DNA of 64,000 bases from Leptospira sanjuanensis (lineage in GTDB: Bacteria > Spirochaetota > Leptospiria > Leptospirales > Leptospiraceae). The notes under the pieces were generated by a model. That model saw nothing but the letters and a program-made list of their open reading frames with translations, was not told the origin of the DNA and did not search any database. Numbering within the stretch: the first letter of the stretch is position 1; every line of letters starts with the position of its first letter. Location: NCBI RefSeq assembly GCF_022267325.1, contig NZ_JAIZBG010000001.1, forward strand, positions 3,406,501-3,470,500. The letters are read 5' to 3'. This document shows positions 58,999-64,000 of this stretch, in pieces. Position numbers and translations under genes: made by a program.

Positions 58999-59760
58999 TT
59001 AGATTATGCGAACCATCGGATACAAGGCAACTTTCAAAGAATGCGAATAATGAATCAGCGGTTCGGTTTGTAATACGGGGATTCTATGACTGCGCAGAAT
59101 CGTGTTTTCGTAGATTTTACATTCTCCCTTTTGTAAAGGCCAGGGAAGATGATGCACTTCGGCGCGGTAAATTCTTCCCGAAGAATCCTTACAATAAAGA
59201 CAATATCGTTCGGTCAGCCAATGCTCCAGTGTTCCCGGCTGCGATCGATACGGTTCGGAAATCGGTCGATAGTCCGCGTGAAACCCGGCGGGATTCGCGC
59301 GAGAATCGGTTCGATTACTATAAAATGTTTTTTGAATATTCTTTCTTTGCAATGTCATGTCCGCGTTGAGATACGGAAGATGAAAGAATTTTCTGGCGAT
59401 TTCAACAACCAGTGGATTGCTCGCATCCAAACTGAAAAAATATACACCGGGTTTATCCTGCGTTTGAACATAGGTTCGGACGTTCAATTCGGGAAAATAA
59501 GAAAGCCACGGAAGCGGCGGAAGATACGTAGGCCGCACGCCTTTCATGCGAAAGGGTACCAATCCGATAAAGGCCTTTCCTTGATATGTGTCCGGACTCA
59601 ATCCTTTCGGAAGAACTTCTTCCAAAAAGCCGATCGGAATTTCCCAGTGTAGGAAAGCGAGTTCGTCCCAATACTGGATCATGAACGGTTTCGCTTTCGG
59701 CAATGCCCAAGGTCGATGTGCGGTTTGACTCAATATGGATGAAAGTGAATTCGGATTCAT
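58999..59760 (-). CDS. DUF2071 (YqjF-type) protein
   Basis: A 253-residue soluble protein of the DUF2071 family: ELAFLHWEIPIGFLEEVLPKGLSPDTYQGKAFIGLVPFRMKGVRP, PELNVRTYVQ, GVYFFSLDASNPLVVEIAR and the C-terminal HYSHSLKV region. Family function is unknown. Its upstream region carries four GTGGGAACTCC elements shared with the divergent reductase gene. Confidence 0.87.
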   Translation of the reverse strand: MNPNSLSSILSQTAHRPWALPKAKPFMIQYWDELAFLHWEIPIGFLEEVLPKGLSPDTYQGKAFIGLVPFRMKGVRPTYLPPLPWLSYFPELNVRTYVQTQDKPGVYFFSLDASNPLVVEIARKFFHLPYLNADMTLQRKNIQKTFYSNRTDSRANPAGFHADYRPISEPYRSQPGTLEHWLTERYCLYCKDSSGRIYRAEVHHLPWPLQKGECKIYENTILRSHRIPVLQTEPLIHYSHSLKVALYPMVRII

Positions 59761-59807
59761 CGCGGGATGAATTTATATTCTCCATTGGAAGCGAATAGAA
59801 GTTTTTT

Positions 59808-59986
59808 GTGGGAACTCCTGCAGCGATCCGTAGCCACGCGATTTCTCAAAGGGGTCAATCTTCGAAAATTGAGTCCTTTTTTGTGGGAACTCCAACGTTT
59901 CATAACTTAAGGGAGAATTCCTCCCGCCGAAACTGTGGGAACTCCTTCGAAAACGGGCCGATTCTCCCTAAAAACGTGGGAACTCC
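59808..59986 (+). repeat. cluster of four GTGGGAACTCC elements
   Basis: Perfect copies at 59808-59818, 59883-59893, 59935-59945 and 59976-59986, all in the same orientation and spaced 75, 52 and 41 bases, in the gap between divergent DUF2071 and ccr genes. The first two are preceded by TTTTTT. Confidence 0.85.
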
Positions 59987-60031
59987 CCCTAAAATTGGTG
60001 TAGATCAAATACCAAAGTTCAGAAATCTGTG

Positions 60032-61282
<1,251 letters not shown>

Positions 61283-61304
61283 TTTCTTTTTCCGATTCGA
61301 TTTC

Positions 61305-61342
61305 AAACCCCGAGAGCGCTCGCTTTCGGGGTTTTTTATTTT
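61305..61342 (+). terminator. intrinsic terminator of ccr
   Basis: AACCCCGA and TCGGGGTT with inner AGCG/CGCT form a tight stem followed by TTTTTTATTTT, 23 bases after the ccr stop. Confidence 0.9.
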
Positions 61343-61363
61343 AAGAGCAATCGATTCGGCCGC

Positions 61364-61460
61364 GTCCGTCGTACGACGGACCGCGCTCTCAGCTCCGGTC
61401 AATAAATTGAAAGAGAACGACGTTAGTGTAAGTAGTATCCAAGATCTCAATTTATTGACC
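61364..61460. repeat. structured intergenic element with two inverted repeats
   Basis: A perfect 18-base palindrome GTCCGTCGT/ACGACGGAC at 61364-61381, then a 14-base inverted repeat GGTCAATAAATTGA (61397-61410) with TCAATTTATTGACC (61447-61460), 36 bases apart. It lies in the 367-base gap after ccr, which otherwise holds nothing I recognise. Looks like a small non-coding repeat element or structured RNA. Confidence 0.55.
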
Positions 61461-61649
61461 CCGCCTCGATCGCTCGCGGGAGTGATTTAGCGGACTTTTT
61501 ATAAAAGAACGCTTCCAAAAACAACGATAACTCGATTTCGATTCTTGAGAAACTTATCTCCGAAGACGACTTTTATATGAGAGATCGTCAAATTCTTAAA
61601 AACCATTTGCTTTTTCCGATCGGATCGATATTCTTCTCCTCCCATCGAT

Positions 61650-63992
61650 ATGCATCCACCGAAAGCGATTCTTTTCACTCAGTGTCTTCAAAACGACTTC
61701 GCGGCTTTAATAGAAAAATACGATCCGCTTCCCAACGCTCTTCACGTGGGATATCTGGAAGCCAAGCGTCTTCTGGGAGAAATGACCGAATACGGACCGA
61801 TTCATTCCTTAATTGAATGGGCCTATTCCGTAGATCCGCAGGATCTTTGGATCGTTCACATTCGGGATTGGCACGATCTTTCCGATTCTTCCCAAAAAGA
61901 ACATCTCGCACAATTCGGATCTCATTGTATCAAAAACACCAAAGGAGCCGAATTCGTATTCGAATCTTGGATTCGAAACGAAAACGATCGTCATCACATC
62001 GTAAACGCATCCGGACTAAACGACTTTGTCGATACGACTTTGGAAAAAATTCTCGAGCCGTTAAAAGGACATTCAATCAAAGTGGGAATCTCGGGAGTTT
62101 GGACCGAAGCGAAGGTTCAATTTCTTGCATACGATATTCGAACCCGATATCCAGAATGGGAAATCGCGATTTGTCCCGCACTCACTGCGTCTTCTTCCAT
62201 AGGAATGCACTTTATCGCACTGGATCAAATGAAGGAAATTCTGGGAGTAAAGATCTTTCCTTCCATCGGCGCATTCACTTCCTTTCTGAGCGGAACCGTT
62301 CCCAATCTCGAAAAAAGAATCACACATTCCAGAATTTCATCGGATCATTTTCGATACGAAGAAGGATATAAGGTCGATGACACTGACGAAAAACTTCTTT
62401 TGTATCTTTTCCGCGATTGCAAAGACGTAGAGTTTCGATGTTTGGACGGAGGTTTTTCGGGAAATGTCGTATTAAAATCGAAATCAATGGATCATATCGG
62501 ACACAACCAGGTTCCTTCTGTGATCAAAATCGGACCGAGGGATTTGATCGCCAAAGAAAGAATTTCGTTCGAAAGAATCGAGGAAGTTCTCGGAAACAAC
62601 GCACCTTCCATCGTGGACTTCGCCGAATTGGAAAACAGAGGTGCGATTAAATACCGTTATGCGGCCATGCTCGAAGGGAACGTTCGAACCTTCCAAAAAA
62701 TGTTCGAAAACTCGGACGATATCCGTGAAATCGAGTCGATCTTAGACACGGTTTTCCTAAAACAACTCGGAAAACTCTACGAAGCGGCATCGCAGGAGAA
62801 ATTAAATTTATTAGAATATTATGATTTTCAATCTAAATACGCGCCGAGCGTTCGCAAACGGGTCGAATCGATTCTCGGAAAATCCGCCGACGGTTCGACC
62901 TTGGAGATAGAACCCGGCGTTTCCATACCGAATGTCTGTAAATTTTACGAGGAGGATTTGGTTTCTCTTAAGGAATATTCCGCGGTCGCTCATTACACTT
63001 CGTATGTTCACGGGGATTTAAACGGTGCGAACATTATTCTCGACGCACAAAACAACGTTTGGCTGATCGACTTCTTTCACACACACAAAGGACATATCCT
63101 GAAAGATCTGATCAAACTGGAAAACGACATTCTGTTTATTTTCACTAAAATAGAAACCGCGGAGGAATGGAAAGAAGCGATTCGATTGAGCGAAGAACTT
63201 TTAAAAATTCCGGATTTAGGCGTTGCGATTCCGTCACAGCCTCGCCAATTCTTCCGATATCCGAAAATTGCAAAAGCGTATTCGGCTATAGCACGTCTTC
63301 GATCGTATTATCCTTCTTTAATACAGATGGATAGAGATCCGTATCAACTCCACACGGGCGCGCTTCGTTACGCGATGCATACCCTATCCTTCGACGAATC
63401 GAACGAATGGCAAAAGAAATGGGCCTTGTATCACGGAAGCATTTGTATCGACTCAATCCGAGAATATATCGAACGATCCAAAACTCTTCGCATCGACTAC
63501 TTAAAATCAGATCGAAATAATTTTTCCCGAATCGGACTTACCATTCTTCCGGGAAGAAAGGACCGCGATCGGAATTTGAAAAACGATATAGCGACGATTC
63601 GAAAGGAAGGAATCACGCACGTTCTTTGTCTCTTAACGGAGAACGAGTTTTTGGAATACGGAGTCAAGGAATTACGAAAAGAATATCAAACGCACGGCTT
63701 AAACGTATATCATTGTCCGATCTTGGATCAGATGGCTCCTTTGATCGATCAAGCGATTCCTACTCTGCATTGGATGGACCAGGCTCTTTCCCAAAACGGA
63801 AAATTACTCATTCATTGCGTGGGCGGACTCGGACGTTCGGGAACGCTCGCGGCCGCTTATACGATCTGGAAAGAAAAACTCGGAGCCGAAGAAGCGATTT
63901 CGCTCGTTCGGGAATCCAGAAGCGCGAGGGCGATCGAATCGGGCATTCAGGAGGAATTCCTTTCAAACTTTGAAAAAAAATTCATACATTAG
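61650..63992 (+). CDS. three-domain fusion: isochorismatase-like, kinase-like, dual-specificity phosphatase
   Basis: A 780-residue soluble protein. Residues 1-220: isochorismatase/cysteine-hydrolase fold (ILFTQCLQNDF; GISGVWTEAKVQFLAYD; ALTASSSIGMHFIAL), but the nucleophile Cys position is Lys155, so it is probably inactive as a hydrolase. Residues 245-560: APH/choline-kinase-like (TCAD9-like) fold with GGFSGNVVL, beta-3 VIKIG, catalytic YVHGDLNGANI (Asp456, Asn461 region) and metal Asp474 in LIDFF. Residues 640-775: dual-specificity phosphatase with loop HCVGGLGRSG (Cys723) and upstream acid in CPILDQMAP. Kinase and phosphatase cores look intact. No ribosome site before ATG 61650. The combination is not one I know. 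Confidence 0.85.
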   Translation: MHPPKAILFTQCLQNDFAALIEKYDPLPNALHVGYLEAKRLLGEMTEYGPIHSLIEWAYSVDPQDLWIVHIRDWHDLSDSSQKEHLAQFGSHCIKNTKGAEFVFESWIRNENDRHHIVNASGLNDFVDTTLEKILEPLKGHSIKVGISGVWTEAKVQFLAYDIRTRYPEWEIAICPALTASSSIGMHFIALDQMKEILGVKIFPSIGAFTSFLSGTVPNLEKRITHSRISSDHFRYEEGYKVDDTDEKLLLYLFRDCKDVEFRCLDGGFSGNVVLKSKSMDHIGHNQVPSVIKIGPRDLIAKERISFERIEEVLGNNAPSIVDFAELENRGAIKYRYAAMLEGNVRTFQKMFENSDDIREIESILDTVFLKQLGKLYEAASQEKLNLLEYYDFQSKYAPSVRKRVESILGKSADGSTLEIEPGVSIPNVCKFYEEDLVSLKEYSAVAHYTSYVHGDLNGANIILDAQNNVWLIDFFHTHKGHILKDLIKLENDILFIFTKIETAEEWKEAIRLSEELLKIPDLGVAIPSQPRQFFRYPKIAKAYSAIARLRSYYPSLIQMDRDPYQLHTGALRYAMHTLSFDESNEWQKKWALYHGSICIDSIREYIERSKTLRIDYLKSDRNNFSRIGLTILPGRKDRDRNLKNDIATIRKEGITHVLCLLTENEFLEYGVKELRKEYQTHGLNVYHCPILDQMAPLIDQAIPTLHWMDQALSQNGKLLIHCVGGLGRSGTLAAAYTIWKEKLGAEEAISLVRESRSARAIESGIQEEFLSNFEKKFIH

Positions 63993-64000
63993 GATATTCT

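Noticed and set aside
59808..59986. CRISPR-like array
   Set aside because: The repeat is only 11 bases, spacing varies from 41 to 75, and no cas gene is present.

Overview
The window looks like a chromosomal segment of a Leptospira species. The grounds are protein families typical of that genus (a DUF1554 lipoprotein, Lcl/DUF1566 proteins, paired STAS anti-anti-sigma factors with a SpoIIE-type phosphatase, membrane-anchored AraC regulators), scattered single tRNAs, and a short dispersed element, GTGGGAACTCC. By eye the base composition is in the mid-40s percent G+C, which would fit one of the higher-GC pathogenic-lineage species; species assignment is inference. There is no rRNA, CRISPR array, transposase or phage gene. 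Most of the segment is core metabolism and regulation rather than an island.

Layout. 1-8.0 kb, mostly plus: the end of a histidine kinase, an AmgK/MurU-like cell-wall-recycling pair, a zinc-ribbon protein and pgi (minus), galK, a STAS protein and a uracil-DNA glycosylase. 8.0-13.1 kb, mostly minus: an SDR39U1-type epimerase, tRNA-His/Arg/Pro, and the tightly packed unit sppA - membrane protein - surE - TPR protein. 13.3-19 kb: an RND pump with its TetR regulator, then an outer-membrane porin. 19.3-22.7 kb: a ferredoxin-MBL fusion, a hemerythrin and an EAL protein. 22.7-29.4 kb, minus: metG, glnD and an acyl-CoA dehydrogenase. 29.5-39.3 kb: surface and envelope proteins (TerB-like, AsmA-like, DUF1554, two Lcl proteins), a membrane AraC regulator and a dihaem cytochrome c. 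39.6-44.8 kb: a SpoIIE phosphatase - TPR - membrane protein - STAS operon and an AraC regulator. 44.9-51.7 kb: mixed small units, tRNA-Val and an MFS transporter. 51.8-57.8 kb: three short regulator modules (MarR with an AhpC-like protein, a PadR operon, an ankyrin-TetR operon) and a PPK2 kinase. 58-64 kb: a MotA/FliG-like soluble protein, a DUF2071 protein, crotonyl-CoA carboxylase/reductase and a 780-residue three-domain fusion.

The clearest theme is local regulation. Four one-component regulators (TetR at 16.4 kb, MarR at 51.8 kb, PadR at 55 kb, TetR at 56.4 kb) each have a convincing palindrome next to the gene they probably control. The PadR palindrome covers a predicted leaderless promoter. 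The second TetR operon has twin 16-bp palindromes 52 bp apart flanking a promoter-like sequence. For carbon metabolism, the acyl-CoA dehydrogenase, the PHB-type regulator and crotonyl-CoA carboxylase/reductase fit a fatty-acid/acetyl-CoA-based lifestyle with a possible ethylmalonyl-CoA route.

The best candidates for undescribed biology are the isochorismatase-like/kinase-like/dual-specificity-phosphatase fusion at 61650-63992, the soluble MotA-loop/FliG-C-like protein at 57988-58746, and the GTGGGAACTCC element, which is clustered four times upstream of the reductase gene.
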